Assembly: GCF_022788715.1 (NCBI RefSeq)
Contig: NZ_CP085167.1
Location: forward strand, 1,919,001 to 1,983,000
Source: Sulfitobacter sp. DSM 110093
Lineage (GTDB): Bacteria > Pseudomonadota > Alphaproteobacteria > Rhodobacterales > Rhodobacteraceae
Length of the DNA: 64,000 bases
Direction: 5' to 3'
Of this stretch, positions 1 through 8,807 are shown piece after piece (position 1 is the stretch's first letter; every line of letters starts with the position of its first letter). A program made the translations under genes and the position numbers. The notes under the pieces are model-generated. The model ran no database searches and was not told the DNA's origin. It saw only the letters and a list, made by a program, of their open reading frames with translations.

Positions 1-30
1 CCGCTTCATGACCGTTCCCTTTCATGCAAA

Positions 31-54
31 AGGGCGGACCCATTGGCCCGCCCT
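31..54 (-). terminator. Candidate terminator of clpX
   Basis: A 7-bp inverted repeat (AGGGCGG at 31-37, CCGCCCT at 48-54) lies 25 bases beyond the clpX stop. Read on the minus strand it is followed by four T residues, as in an intrinsic terminator. The T-tract is short, so termination may be partial. Confidence 0.55.
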
Positions 55-79
55 CTGTCTCTCTGCCTCGCGTCGATTC

Positions 80-1348
80 TTAGCCCGCGCTGGCTGGTTC
101 TTTGCTTTCGCTGTCGGCGTGGATCATCAGCGGTTTGGCCTCGGATGTGACGGCCTCTTCGTTGACGACCACCTCGGTCACCGTCTCCAGCCCCGGCAGT
201 TCGAACATCGTGTCGAGCAAGATGTCTTCGAGGATGGAGCGCAGGCCCCGCGCGCCGGTTTTCCGTTCAATCGCGCGTTTGGCAATCGCCTGCAGCGCGT
301 CATCGGTGAAGGTCAGCTGCGTGTCCTCCAGTTCGAACAGACGCTGGTACTGCTTGACCAAAGCGTTCTTCGGCTCGGTCAGAATGGTGACCAGCGCGTC
401 TTCGTCCAAGTCTTCGAGCGTTGCCAGAACCGGCAGACGGCCCACGAATTCCGGGATCAGACCGAACTTCAACAGGTCTTCGGGCTCAAGATCGGTGAAA
501 ATTTCACCGATGCCGCGCGCGTCATTGTCACGCACATCAGCGCCAAAGCCCATGGCCGAGCCCTTGCCCCGCGCCGCAATGATCTTGTCGAGGCCCGCAA
601 AGGCACCGCCGCAGATAAAGAGGATGTTGGTCGTGTCCACTTGCAGGAATTCCTGCTGCGGATGCTTGCGCCCGCCTTGCGGGGGCACAGAGGCCACGGT
701 GCCTTCCATCAGCTTCAACAGCGCCTGCTGCACGCCTTCACCGCTCACATCGCGGGTGATGCTGGGGTTTTCGGACTTGCGCGTGATCTTGTCGACTTCG
801 TCAATATAGACGATGCCGCGCTGCGCACGCTCAACATTGTATTCAGACGATTGCAGCAGCTTGAGGATGATGTTCTCCACATCCTCGCCCACATAACCGG
901 CTTCGGTCAGCGTGGTCGCGTCTGCCATGGTGAAAGGCACATCCAGAATGCGGGCCAGCGTCTGGGCCAGCAGCGTTTTGCCGCAGCCGGTGGGGCCGAT
1001 CAGAAGGATGTTGGACTTCGCCAGTTCGATATCGCCGCCCTTTTGGGCATGGTTCAACCGTTTGTAGTGGTTGTGGACCGCCACCGAGAGCACGCGCTTG
1101 GCCATCGCCTGACCGATCACGTAATCGTCCAGCACGCCGCAGATATCGCGGGGTGTCGGCACGCCGTCGGTCGCCTTGAGCCCCGAGGCTTTGGTCTCTT
1201 CTCGGATGATGTCCATGCACAGCTCGACGCATTCGTCACAGATGAACACGGTCGGCCCCGCAATCAGCTTGCGCACCTCGTGCTGGCTCTTGCCGCAGAA
1301 GCTACAGTAGAGCGTATTTTTGCTGTCGTTGCCGGAATTATTCGCCAT
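80..1348 (-). CDS. clpX: ATP-dependent Clp protease ATP-binding subunit ClpX
   Basis: AAA+ unfoldase that feeds substrates to ClpP in the cytoplasm. The 422-residue length is normal for ClpX. The N-terminal zinc-binding domain has Cys15, Cys18, Cys37 and Cys40. Walker A GPTGCGKT is at 118-125, Walker B IDEVDK at 181-186, the pore loop GYVGED at 150-155, and an AMGFGADV loop fits the ClpP-docking IGF region. It lies 123 bases downstream of clpP on the same strand, so the two are probably co-transcribed, although the gap could hold a second promoter. The start at MANNSG leads directly into the zinc finger. Identification is secure. Confidence 0.98.
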   Translation of the reverse strand: MANNSGNDSKNTLYCSFCGKSQHEVRKLIAGPTVFICDECVELCMDIIREETKASGLKATDGVPTPRDICGVLDDYVIGQAMAKRVLSVAVHNHYKRLNHAQKGGDIELAKSNILLIGPTGCGKTLLAQTLARILDVPFTMADATTLTEAGYVGEDVENIILKLLQSSEYNVERAQRGIVYIDEVDKITRKSENPSITRDVSGEGVQQALLKLMEGTVASVPPQGGRKHPQQEFLQVDTTNILFICGGAFAGLDKIIAARGKGSAMGFGADVRDNDARGIGEIFTDLEPEDLLKFGLIPEFVGRLPVLATLEDLDEDALVTILTEPKNALVKQYQRLFELEDTQLTFTDDALQAIAKRAIERKTGARGLRSILEDILLDTMFELPGLETVTEVVVNEEAVTSEAKPLMIHADSESKEPASAG

Positions 1349-1471
1349 CTCAAACCTTTCAGGTCTGTCGTGTATGTTCGCCCCGATCTTGGGGCTGCGA
1401 GATTTGGCCTCAAGCTTAGGCCAGTGACCCCGGCGCTACAATCGTAAAATATGCAGCGCCGGGCCCCTCTA

Positions 1472-2128
1472 TTACTTGTCTTTCTTGTCCTTGCCGCTGG
1501 CGGCGGCATCATCGGCCTTACCACGGCTTTCCACGATCTCATCCAAGTGGCCCCATTCTTTGGCTTCTTCGGGGGTCATCCAGAGATCGCGGTCGAGCGC
1601 TTTTTGAACGGTTTCCAGCGGCTGGCCGGAGTGTTTGACGTAAAGCTGGTACATCCGCTCACGGGTCCGCTCGATATGGCGGGCCGAGATCAGGATGTCT
1701 TCGGCCATGCCCTGCGAGCCGCCGGACGGCTGGTGGATCATCACTTCGGCATTGGGCAGCGCGAAACGCATGCCTTTTTCGCCGCCAATCGCGATGACCG
1801 ACCCCATGGAAGCCGCCATGCCGCAGATCAGGGTCGAGACCTTGGGTTTGATGTATTGCATCGTGTCATAGATCGACAGACCCGCCGTCACCTCGCCACC
1901 GGGCGAGTTGATGTACATGCTGATTTCCTTGGTCGGGTTCTCCGCCTCAAGGTGCAGAAGCTGGGCGACGACCAGATGGCTCATCCCGCTGTGGATCGGG
2001 CCGTTGACGAAAATGATCCGCTCTTTCAGCAAACGCGAGAAGATATCGTAGGACCGCTCGCCCCGGCTGGTTTGCTCAACCACCATCGGGACAAGCGTAT
2101 TCATATAGGTGTTGATCGGATCGTTCAT
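1472..2128 (-). CDS. clpP: ATP-dependent Clp protease proteolytic subunit ClpP
   Basis: Serine peptidase that forms the tetradecameric chamber used by ClpX or ClpA. With the start at 2128 ([10 protein letters not shown]) the product is 218 residues. The catalytic triad is Ser107 (GMAASMGS), His132 (MIHQPSGG) and Asp181 (LDRDLWM). The frame is open 28 codons further upstream, but that extension has no family similarity and crosses the likely promoter, so the internal ATG is preferred. The C-terminus ends in a Lys/Asp-rich tail (about residues 204-218), common in alphaproteobacterial ClpP. It is the first gene of the clpP-clpX pair, immediately downstream of the sox cluster. Confidence 0.97.
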   Translation of the reverse strand: MNDPINTYMNTLVPMVVEQTSRGERSYDIFSRLLKERIIFVNGPIHSGMSHLVVAQLLHLEAENPTKEISMYINSPGGEVTAGLSIYDTMQYIKPKVSTLICGMAASMGSVIAIGGEKGMRFALPNAEVMIHQPSGGSQGMAEDILISARHIERTRERMYQLYVKHSGQPLETVQKALDRDLWMTPEEAKEWGHLDEIVESRGKADDAAASGKDKKDK

Positions 2129-2185
2129 GCGTGCCTGCCTCAGTTCCTGTTCGCGGGACCATACCCGCAAAACTGTTACCCAGAG

Positions 2186-2213
2186 ATTAGTCCCCCCGGT
2201 ATGGGGGTTCAAG
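2186..2213 (-). promoter_or_regulatory. Possible clpP promoter with an internal hairpin
   Basis: On the minus strand CTTGAA (2213-2208) is followed after 16 bases by ACTAAT (2191-2186), about 58 bases before the clpP ATG. The -35-like CTTG resembles heat-shock sigma-32 promoters. The spacer contains a CCCCC/GGGGG inverted repeat that could also terminate transcription from soxD. Both readings are guesses from pattern alone. Confidence 0.3.
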
Positions 2214-2249
2214 GGGGGCAGGCACGTCAGTTTTCTCTAATCGCCGCAA

Positions 2250-3305
2250 TCACTCAGATGCGTCACGCAAGTAGGCGATCAGCGCGGCGATATCCTCTTC
2301 CTTGCGCACCCCACGGAAGGACATTTTCGTGCCTTTCATATAGCCCTTGGGGTTGCCCAAAAATGCGCTGAGCTCACTCTCGGTCCAGACCAGACCTGCC
2401 TCGGCTGCGGCTGCCATCGGTTTGGAGTACCGAAAGTCTTTGACCGCACCCGCTGGGCCATCCACGATGCCGTTCAGCACCGGGCCAACGCGGTTTTTGG
2501 CCTTGGCGCCGATCTGGTGGCAGGATTTGCATTTGCGGAACACCTTTTCGCCGGCCTTGATAAGCGCCGGGTCGATGGCAGGAGCCTCGGTGACCTCAAC
2601 CGCCGGTGCCTCGGCAGGTGGCGCTTCGGGTGTGGGTTCGGCGGCTTGCGCTTCTTCGGCCTTGGCGGCGGCTTTGGCGGCGGTTTCTTCGGGCGTCACA
2701 TCCAGCACGGCGGCGCGCATGGTGATTTCGACCGATGGTTTGCAGTCGCTCATGCAGGGCTCTTCTTTAAAGGCCGCAAACTCCACCTCGGACCGATCAT
2801 CGGGTTTGAACGCCCCATCATTGGGCAGACGCGCTTCGGCAAAGTTGCCCGAAGAGAGCACGAATTCCTCGTCCACCTCATCGTTGAGATAAAGCAGATA
2901 GGCGGTGATCGCATAGACTTCGTCATCGGTCAGAGACTGCGCATCACCAAAAGGCATGGCGCGATTGATGTAGTCGTAAACCGTTGAAAGATATGGCCAA
3001 TAGCTGCCGATCGTCTTGACGGGACGGGCGTCGGTCAAGCTACCCTGCCCGCCTGCCAGCACCGGCCAGCGGCCCGTGCCTTCGCCGAAGACCCCGTGAC
3101 AGGCCGAGCATTTCTCGGTGTAGATTTTATCGCCGGTCATCACGTCGCCGTTGCCCTCAGGCAGGCCCAGACCGTCGGGGCGCACGTCAATGTCCCAAAG
3201 GGCGATTTCCTCGGTCGTGGCGGTTCGGCCAAGGCCCAACGGCTCTGCGGTAAGGGGGCTGGCCATGGCGCTGGCCAACAGCGCAAGCTTAAGAAATCTC
3301 GACAT
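2250..3305 (-). CDS. soxD: Sulfane dehydrogenase diheme cytochrome subunit SoxD
   Basis: Periplasmic diheme c-type cytochrome. With SoxC it forms the sulfane dehydrogenase that oxidises SoxY-bound sulfane sulfur. The start at 3305 gives 351 residues and a Sec signal peptide (MSRFLKLALLASAMA...). Two CXXCH haem sites are visible, CSACH in the N-terminal half and CKSCH in the C-terminal half, separated by an Ala/Pro/Glu-rich linker. The first 17 bases overlap the 3' end of soxC, which fixes the start and implies translational coupling. This is the last gene of the sox operon. The next gene is clpP, so soxE, soxF, soxG and soxH are absent here. Confidence 0.93.
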   Translation of the reverse strand: MSRFLKLALLASAMASPLTAEPLGLGRTATTEEIALWDIDVRPDGLGLPEGNGDVMTGDKIYTEKCSACHGVFGEGTGRWPVLAGGQGSLTDARPVKTIGSYWPYLSTVYDYINRAMPFGDAQSLTDDEVYAITAYLLYLNDEVDEEFVLSSGNFAEARLPNDGAFKPDDRSEVEFAAFKEEPCMSDCKPSVEITMRAAVLDVTPEETAAKAAAKAEEAQAAEPTPEAPPAEAPAVEVTEAPAIDPALIKAGEKVFRKCKSCHQIGAKAKNRVGPVLNGIVDGPAGAVKDFRYSKPMAAAAEAGLVWTESELSAFLGNPKGYMKGTKMSFRGVRKEEDIAALIAYLRDASE

Positions 3306-4548
3306 TTTCGGCCTTTCCGTCTGCGTCAACAGCCCAAGTCTGGATGCCATTGTTGTGGTAGATCGAATTCTCGCCTCGGATCTCGCGCAGGGCATTTTTG
3401 GTCGGCTGGACATATCCGGTGCTGTCATGCGCGCGGCTTTGCAGCAGCAGCGGTTTTCCGTCCCATTCAAAATCATAGTAAAAGCGGTGCAGCGCCTTGG
3501 GCGTGCTTGGCCCGTCCATCCGCGCCTGATGCCATGTAATGCCGCCATCCAGCGTCACATCTACGCGCGGGATCGTCCCCCGGCCCGACCACGCCAGACC
3601 AGTCAAAACGGTTGGCCCCGGCCCGTGGGTGATCGGCGCCTGCGGGCTGGGGCTGGTGATGACCGACTTCGCGTCCATCTCCCAAGTAAAGCGCCGCGCC
3701 ACGCCATTGGCCATGAGGTCGGTGTATTTGCTGGTTTCTTCACGGTGGTGCCAAGGTTGATCGCCCACTTCGAGGCGGCGCAGCCATTTGACCCACATGT
3801 TGCCTTCCCAGCCGGGCACGACCAGCCGAACCGGGTAGCCCTGTTCGGGGCGCAGCGCCTCGCCGTTCATCTTGAAGGCGACGAGGCAATCGTCGAGCGC
3901 CTTTTCCATCGGGATCGAGCGGGTCATCGCGGCGGCATCAGCCCCTTCGGCAAGCAGCCACTTGCCCTCGGGCTTGATCCCCGCCTCCTCCAATACCAGC
4001 CGCAGCGGTACGCCGGTGTACATGACGTTATGGATCATGCCGTGGGTGAACTGGCAGCCGTTAAGCTGAGAACCGCGCCATTCCATCCCGGAATTCGCCG
4101 CACATTCAAGGAAGTAGACGTGGTTCTGCCGGGGAAAACGTTTGAGGTCTTCCATGGTCAGCACCAAGGACTTGTCGACCAACCCGTTGATCATCAACCG
4201 ATGCTGCGCCGGATCAACGCGGGCAACGCCCGAGTGGTGCCGCTCAAAACACAGGCCATTGGGGGTGATCGTCCCGTCGAGGTCATGCAGCGGCGTAAAA
4301 TTGATCGAACTCACCGGATCGGCAGTGAGCCACTCCACAGTGCGGCGTTTTACATCGGCCTCATGCGGCGATGGCATCCCATAGGGCGCGGCATCAACGC
4401 CGTCGCCCAGCTCCTGCATCCACGGATGAATGGCAATCGCTGGGTCCGTCTGGGCGCTGGCACGGCCCGCCAGCGTCCCCGCAGCCGCCGCCCCTGCCCC
4501 TGTTAGAAAGGCACGGCGCGATGGTCCAGTTTGTTTTTCGTCGGTCAT
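3289..4548 (-). CDS. soxC: Sulfane dehydrogenase molybdopterin subunit SoxC
   Basis: Sulfite-oxidase-family molybdenum cofactor protein, partner of SoxD. The 419-residue product begins with a twin-arginine signal (SRRAFLTG, residues 10-17), so it is exported folded to the periplasm. Cys149 in YFLECAANSG is the expected molybdenum ligand, followed by the C-terminal dimerisation domain. Roseobacters and Paracoccus that carry soxCD oxidise thiosulfate fully to sulfate, whereas sulfur-globule formers lack it. A perfect ATTCA-N6-TGAAT palindrome sits 23 bases upstream of the start, so soxCD may have its own SoxR-controlled promoter inside the operon. Confidence 0.95.
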   Translation of the reverse strand: MTDEKQTGPSRRAFLTGAGAAAAGTLAGRASAQTDPAIAIHPWMQELGDGVDAAPYGMPSPHEADVKRRTVEWLTADPVSSINFTPLHDLDGTITPNGLCFERHHSGVARVDPAQHRLMINGLVDKSLVLTMEDLKRFPRQNHVYFLECAANSGMEWRGSQLNGCQFTHGMIHNVMYTGVPLRLVLEEAGIKPEGKWLLAEGADAAAMTRSIPMEKALDDCLVAFKMNGEALRPEQGYPVRLVVPGWEGNMWVKWLRRLEVGDQPWHHREETSKYTDLMANGVARRFTWEMDAKSVITSPSPQAPITHGPGPTVLTGLAWSGRGTIPRVDVTLDGGITWHQARMDGPSTPKALHRFYYDFEWDGKPLLLQSRAHDSTGYVQPTKNALREIRGENSIYHNNGIQTWAVDADGKAENVEIS

Positions 4549-4570
4549 GTCGTGGCCCTCACATATTCAA

Positions 4571-4586
4571 ATTCATTTTATTGAAT
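4571..4586. promoter_or_regulatory. Candidate SoxR operator upstream of soxC
   Basis: ATTCATTTTATTGAAT has the form ATTCA-N6-TGAAT, within a longer perfect 8-bp inverted repeat CAAATTCA-N6-TGAATTTG at 4568-4589. The same 16-bp architecture occurs at 8760-8775. AT-rich ATTC/GAAT palindromes are the kind of site bound by SoxR/BigR-type ArsR repressors. Assignment to the SoxR encoded nearby is inference. Confidence 0.6.
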
Positions 4587-4621
4587 TTGTTGGTGCGTGA
4601 GAACCCCTATTCTGACATTTC

Positions 4622-6322
4622 TCAGTCTGGCAGAACGATTTCCACGGGTGTGCGCGCGCCATCGGAAACCGTTCCTAATTTGGCGATATGGCTTTCAACC
4701 ACATCCCAAATCGGCGGCCCTTCGGTGCCCTCGTTGACCGAGGCCCATCCGGCGACGACATAGCTCCGCTGCGGATCAATCGGCTCACCGGAACTGAGCA
4801 AGGTCATGTCGCTGATCCGCTCACCCTGCGGCTTGGCGATGTCCATCTTAAAGCCCATGCCACCGACACGCACCATGTCGCCGCCCTGCTGGTAATAGGG
4901 GTCGGGGTTGAACAGGTTGTCGCCCACGTCCTCCAACACGACTTTCAGAAATTCCCCTGTCATCTCCGTGCGATAGGCATTGGGATAGGTCATTGAGGTG
5001 ACGTTAAAGATATCCTCACGGGTGATGTCCTGCCCCGGCAGGATCGACGGCCCCCACCGCACACCGGGGCTGAGCGCGATTTCGGCGTCACGCTCACTCA
5101 ACAGCGCGTCGCAGATCAGGTCATCCCATGTGCCGTTGAAGTTGCCCCGGCGGTAGAGCAGCGCGTCGCTTTGCCCGACCACATGGGTCAACTCATCCAG
5201 ATAAGGCGCGCGCTGCGCGTCGATCAGTTTGGCCACCTCTTGATCGGGTGTGATGAGGTCTGAGAAGATCGGGATCAGCTTGTGCCGGATGCCCATCATC
5301 TTGCCATCGCGCACGTCCAGATCAACGCGGGAAACAAATTTGCCGTTCGAGCCAGAGGCGATAATATGCGTCTGCCCCACCAGCACCGGCTCGGGCAGCG
5401 CGTCATGGGTGTGGCCCGAGAGGATCACGTCGATCCCCTTGACGATCCCGGCCATCTTCTTGTCGACATCAAAGCCATTGTGGCTGAGACAAACGACCAG
5501 TTCGGCGCCCTGCGCGCGGACTTCGTCGACCATCTCCTGCATATGCTCATCGCGGATGCCAAAGGAGTATTCCGGGAACATCCAGCCGGGGTTGGCGATG
5601 GGCATGTAGGGGAAAGCCTGCCCGATCACGGCGATCTTCACGCCGCCGCGCTCAAAGAATTCGTAGGGCTTGAAGAGTTCCGCAGGCTCGTCCCATTCGC
5701 GGTCAAAGATGTTCTGGCCGAGGGCGGCAAAGGGCAGCCCCTCGACAATCTCCTGCACCCGTTCCGAGCCCAACGTAAACTCCCAATGGAAGGTCATCGC
5801 GTCGGGCTTCAGCGCGTTCATCACGTTGACCATGTCCTGCCCTTGGGTCTTCAGGCAGGTCATCGAGCCGTGCCACGTATCCCCGCCGTCCAAGAGCAGC
5901 GCATCGGGCCGGTCGGCGCGGATCGCGTTAAGCACGGTCGCCACGCGGTCAAGCCCGCCCACCTTGCCGTAGGCCTGCGCCTGGGCGACGAAATCATCAT
6001 AGGTCAGCGCGTAATCCAGCGGCGTGCCGCCGCCGATACCGTAGCGAATGCGGAAATCCTCGCCAGTGATATGGGGCACCTTGCCGCGGTTCTCGCCCAC
6101 GCCGATGTTGACCGACGGCTCGCGGAAATAGATCGGCTTCAGTTGCGCATGGATGTCGGTGACATGCATCAGGGTGACATTGCCGAACTTCTCGAACTCC
6201 AAGAGCGCGTCCTGATCGAAACGGTCCTGTGCCGCCAGCCGCGCCCAGTTGCCGAAGCCCGAGCCGCCATAGATGGAGGCCGCAGCCATGGACATTTGCA
6301 AAAAATCGCGGCGAGACAGCAT
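4622..6322 (-). CDS. soxB: Thiosulfohydrolase SoxB
   Basis: Dimanganese hydrolase of the 5'-nucleotidase/metallophosphatase fold. It releases the terminal sulfone as sulfate from SoxY-bound thiosulfate. The 566-residue product starts with a Tat motif (SRRDFLQMS). Metal-site motifs in order are MHVTDIHAQ, DGGDTWHGS, CLSHNGFD and SGHTHDA, followed by the 5'-nucleotidase C-terminal domain. The length matches Paracoccus SoxB. It lies between soxA and soxC on the same strand. SoxB is the usual marker gene of the Sox pathway, and the identification is secure. Confidence 0.97.
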   Translation of the reverse strand: MLSRRDFLQMSMAAASIYGGSGFGNWARLAAQDRFDQDALLEFEKFGNVTLMHVTDIHAQLKPIYFREPSVNIGVGENRGKVPHITGEDFRIRYGIGGGTPLDYALTYDDFVAQAQAYGKVGGLDRVATVLNAIRADRPDALLLDGGDTWHGSMTCLKTQGQDMVNVMNALKPDAMTFHWEFTLGSERVQEIVEGLPFAALGQNIFDREWDEPAELFKPYEFFERGGVKIAVIGQAFPYMPIANPGWMFPEYSFGIRDEHMQEMVDEVRAQGAELVVCLSHNGFDVDKKMAGIVKGIDVILSGHTHDALPEPVLVGQTHIIASGSNGKFVSRVDLDVRDGKMMGIRHKLIPIFSDLITPDQEVAKLIDAQRAPYLDELTHVVGQSDALLYRRGNFNGTWDDLICDALLSERDAEIALSPGVRWGPSILPGQDITREDIFNVTSMTYPNAYRTEMTGEFLKVVLEDVGDNLFNPDPYYQQGGDMVRVGGMGFKMDIAKPQGERISDMTLLSSGEPIDPQRSYVVAGWASVNEGTEGPPIWDVVESHIAKLGTVSDGARTPVEIVLPD

Positions 6323-6356
6323 GTTATGGCTCCGTCAGCAGAAAACAGGGAAAGGG

Positions 6357-6379
6357 CCCGCCCCCTTGGAAGGGGCGGG
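6357..6379 (-). other. Strong hairpin between soxA and soxB
   Basis: A perfect 8-bp G+C stem, CCCGCCCC at 6357-6364 and GGGGCGGG at 6372-6379, with a 7-base loop. It fills most of the 86-base gap between soxA and soxB. No good T-tract follows on the minus strand, so an attenuator or mRNA-stabilising element is likelier than a full terminator. Confidence 0.5.
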
Positions 6380-6408
6380 ATCAAGTCAGGCAAAACGCCC
6401 GATTTTTA

Positions 6409-7257
6409 TTAGTTGCGCACCGATGGGGCTTCGACCGACAGACCGTTACCGCGGCTGGCGACATAAAGTTCAAGCGCCACAAACTCGGCGCTGCCCGGCT
6501 TGAAGGTTTCGGCGCGGGTATCGCGCACGCAGCCTTTGAAACGCGCATGGCTGCTGTTGAGCTTGGTGTTCTTTAGACGGTACACCGGGAAGCCGTTGAT
6601 CTGGCCTTGGCTTAGGTGGTCGGCGCGGATCATGTTGCCATAGTTGTCTTCGTGACAATTGGCGCAGCTCAGCTCAAGTTGACCGTAGCGGGTGTAGTAC
6701 ATCTCTTTGCCCTGTTCCCAAGTGCTTTGGGCCGGGCCGTCGATCGCCACATTGACCGGCATGCCGCGTGACTGGACCGAGATCAGCGCCTCCATCGCGG
6801 TCATGTCATTGCCGGTATAGTTCCAAGGCTCTGCGCCCATCTGGTTCTCGCGGCAATCGTTAATCTGCATCGCAAGCGTGCGGACTTCGCCCGCCTCTTC
6901 GTTCCACTTTGGATAGACCGCGCGGACGCCTTCCATCGATTCCACGTCATTGTGGCAAGACGCGCAAGACTTGCCCTCGCTGCCCTCTGCCGTGTCCCAA
7001 GCCGCTTGGGCTTGGTCGACAAAGATCATGCCGGGGTTGTCGAAGTCGTCCATCTGCGTTTGCTGCGTCTCTGCCGAACGAAAGCGCCAGCCAGACATGA
7101 TTTCCGGCAAAACCCCCTCAAGATGTGCGGGCGCATCGGTCTTGGTCACCATCTCGATCTCGCCATTGACGACAAGCTCGGCCTCCTCATCGGCCATCCC
7201 CAGCATGGGGGCGGCCACCAAAAGCGCCGCGACAGCGGTCATTGCCTTGAATTTCAT
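6409..7257 (-). CDS. soxA: Diheme cytochrome SoxA, L-cysteine S-thiosulfotransferase subunit
   Basis: Catalytic subunit of SoxAX, which oxidatively joins thiosulfate to the SoxY cysteine in the periplasm. The start at 7257 (MKFKAMTAVA) follows a clear ribosome site (GGAGGAAAG) and opens a Sec signal peptide. The product is 282 residues. Haem motifs are CASCH (98-102) and CANCH (198-202). Cys243 in RFKGCVRDTR matches the cysteine persulfide haem ligand of known SoxA. The frame is open further upstream but without family similarity. Diheme SoxA is the Paracoccus-type form. Confidence 0.95.
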   Translation of the reverse strand: MKFKAMTAVAALLVAAPMLGMADEEAELVVNGEIEMVTKTDAPAHLEGVLPEIMSGWRFRSAETQQTQMDDFDNPGMIFVDQAQAAWDTAEGSEGKSCASCHNDVESMEGVRAVYPKWNEEAGEVRTLAMQINDCRENQMGAEPWNYTGNDMTAMEALISVQSRGMPVNVAIDGPAQSTWEQGKEMYYTRYGQLELSCANCHEDNYGNMIRADHLSQGQINGFPVYRLKNTKLNSSHARFKGCVRDTRAETFKPGSAEFVALELYVASRGNGLSVEAPSVRN

Positions 7258-7300
7258 GTCTTTCCTCCCTGTTCCACGCATGGTGCTGGCTGATGCGGGA

Positions 7301-7630
7301 TCAGCCGACCGTGATGGATTTGACTTCTTCGTAGACCGAACCGTCGTCATCGTACCACGTGAATTTGAAGTCGCCGGCCTCTGGCACGGTGGCGTCAAAT
7401 TCGAAATAGGGGTTGGTCGACATCGCTGGTTCCATCTTCACGTCGATCACGCTCTCGCCGTTGAACTCGGCGGTGAAGCGGTTGATGATCGAACGCGGGA
7501 TGACGTTGCCGTCGCCGTCTTTGCGCTGGCCCGATTCCATCGGGTGGCTGATCAGGGTCTTGATCGTGATGACCTCACCTGCTTCGGCTTTTTTCGGCAC
7601 TTTGACGCGAGGGGTTACACCTTCTGCCAT
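7301..7630 (-). CDS. soxZ: Sulfur carrier partner SoxZ
   Basis: Small immunoglobulin-like periplasmic protein of 109 residues that forms the SoxYZ carrier heterodimer. The sequence begins MAEGVTPRVKVPKKAEAG and contains the ISHPMESGQR motif typical of SoxZ. It has no signal peptide, which is normal because SoxZ is exported in complex with Tat-targeted SoxY. It lies 33 bases downstream of soxY and 43 bases upstream of soxA on the same strand. Confidence 0.96.
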   Translation of the reverse strand: MAEGVTPRVKVPKKAEAGEVITIKTLISHPMESGQRKDGDGNVIPRSIINRFTAEFNGESVIDVKMEPAMSTNPYFEFDATVPEAGDFKFTWYDDDGSVYEEVKSITVG

Positions 7631-7663
7631 TTTGAAAACTCCTGAAAATAGGGGCGCGCGGGC

Positions 7664-8083
7664 TTAGCCGCCGCAGCCGCCGATTGTGACTTTGATCTCT
7701 GCGCTGGTGCGGGCGAATGTGCCGTCTTCCAGCTTGGCGATGGCAACAACGTCTTGGGTCGTGGCCAAACGAATGCGGGTTGAGGCGCTGCGGCTCCCTG
7801 CCAAGGGGCCAAAGTTAAAGGTGCCGACGGGCGGGGTCGGGTTGCCAGTGGCCAGCACCATGATTGCAGACGCACCCGGCGCTTCGACCGAGATTGGCAC
7901 AGTGTTGCCGTTTTCCGCGATTTCGGGCGCGGTCAGGGTCACGCCGGTGTCGGCCATATCGGCCCCGCCGGTGAATTCCGCGATCAGCTCGTCTACCGTG
8001 GCGGCAGAGGCCCCCACGGGCAGCATGGTCAGCGCCACGGCACCAAGGCCGAGGCCGAAAGTTTCACGTCTTGAGAAGTTCAT
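7664..8083 (-). CDS. soxY: Sulfur carrier protein SoxY
   Basis: Carrier on which thiosulfate-derived sulfur is bound throughout the Sox cycle. The product is 139 residues with a Tat-like leader (SRRETFGLGLG, residues 4-14). It ends in the diagnostic swinging-arm sequence IGGCGG, with Cys137 as the substrate attachment site. SoxA/SoxX, SoxB and SoxC/SoxD act on this cysteine in turn. The gene is first of the soxYZ pair and follows soxX after a 114-base gap containing a stem-loop. Confidence 0.97.
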   Translation of the reverse strand: MNFSRRETFGLGLGAVALTMLPVGASAATVDELIAEFTGGADMADTGVTLTAPEIAENGNTVPISVEAPGASAIMVLATGNPTPPVGTFNFGPLAGSRSASTRIRLATTQDVVAIAKLEDGTFARTSAEIKVTIGGCGG

Positions 8084-8100
8084 CTCTCATCTCCTTATGC

Positions 8101-8146
8101 GTCAGCGGCGCACTGCGCCGTCATTCCATTTCCGCGGTGCGCTGAC
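8101..8146 (-). other. Stem-loop between soxX and soxY
   Basis: GTCAGCG at 8101-8107 plus CAC at 8111-8113 can pair with GTGCGCTGAC at 8137-8146, leaving a 3-base bulge. It occupies the intercistronic gap and has no T-tract, so a role in mRNA processing or differential expression is more likely than termination. Confidence 0.4.
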
Positions 8147-8197
8147 CGCGATAATCTGTCGAACCCTCCGCCGCCCCTTGGCTGCGCAGGCCCCGCG

Positions 8198-8671
8198 TTA
8201 TTCTTTCAACGTGACCAAGAACGCCACGATATCTTCGATCTGCTGGGCGTCCAACAGAGGCGGCAGCGGCTCGGACCCGGCCTTTCCGGTGAAACCGTCG
8301 CCGGGGCGAATGTACCCGCTCGTCTTATAGTAGGACGGCATCATCGAGCCCTCAAAGGTCATCTTGCTGTTGGCGACGATGCCGCGCAGCTCTGCCTCGG
8401 TCCAGCGGTCGCCCGCGCCATCAAGCATCGGGCCAATCTCGCCTTGGAAAGGCACATCGCTGAGCGCGCCGATCTGATGGCAGGCCACGCAGTTGCCCGC
8501 CTTTTTGTTGCCGACGATGGCCGCGCCGCTGGCGGCGTCTCCGGCCGTGCCGGTCAAGGATTGTTCAACCGAACCATAATCGTCATAGGTCACGTCGGCA
8601 GGTGCCACGGTTTCAGCGGCGGCCAGAACGGGCGCGCCCGACACAATTGCGGCGGCGATCCATCTCATCAT
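8198..8671 (-). CDS. soxX: Monoheme cytochrome SoxX
   Basis: Small c-type cytochrome subunit of SoxAX that passes electrons from the SoxA active site to the respiratory chain. The start at 8671 (MMRWIAAAIV) follows a GGAGG ribosome site and leads into a Sec signal peptide. The product is 157 residues. The single haem motif is CVACH (61-65), and a Met in the KMTFEG or SMMPSY segments is a likely axial ligand. A perfect SoxR-like palindrome lies 89 bases upstream, marking soxX as the probable first gene of the main soxXYZAB transcript. Confidence 0.94.
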   Translation of the reverse strand: MMRWIAAAIVSGAPVLAAAETVAPADVTYDDYGSVEQSLTGTAGDAASGAAIVGNKKAGNCVACHQIGALSDVPFQGEIGPMLDGAGDRWTEAELRGIVANSKMTFEGSMMPSYYKTSGYIRPGDGFTGKAGSEPLPPLLDAQQIEDIVAFLVTLKE

Positions 8672-8759
8672 CGAAAACTTCCTCCCAGTGCCGATCACGG
8701 TGATGTGTGATCCGGTTTACCTGACCCTAAGACAGGGATGCGGCGCGGCGCAACAACAA

Positions 8760-8775
8760 ATTCAAACTTTTGAAT
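8760..8775. promoter_or_regulatory. Candidate SoxR operator upstream of soxX
   Basis: ATTCAAACTTTTGAAT is a perfect 7-bp inverted repeat (ATTCAAA-CT-TTTGAAT), fitting ATTCA-N6-TGAAT exactly like the site at 4571. It lies in the soxW-soxX gap, where the sox structural genes of Paracoccus are known to be repressed by SoxR. The assignment is inferred from architecture and position. Confidence 0.65.
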
Positions 8776-8807
8776 AGCTTTACATCCGCGGCGCTGCTTT
8801 TCACGGA

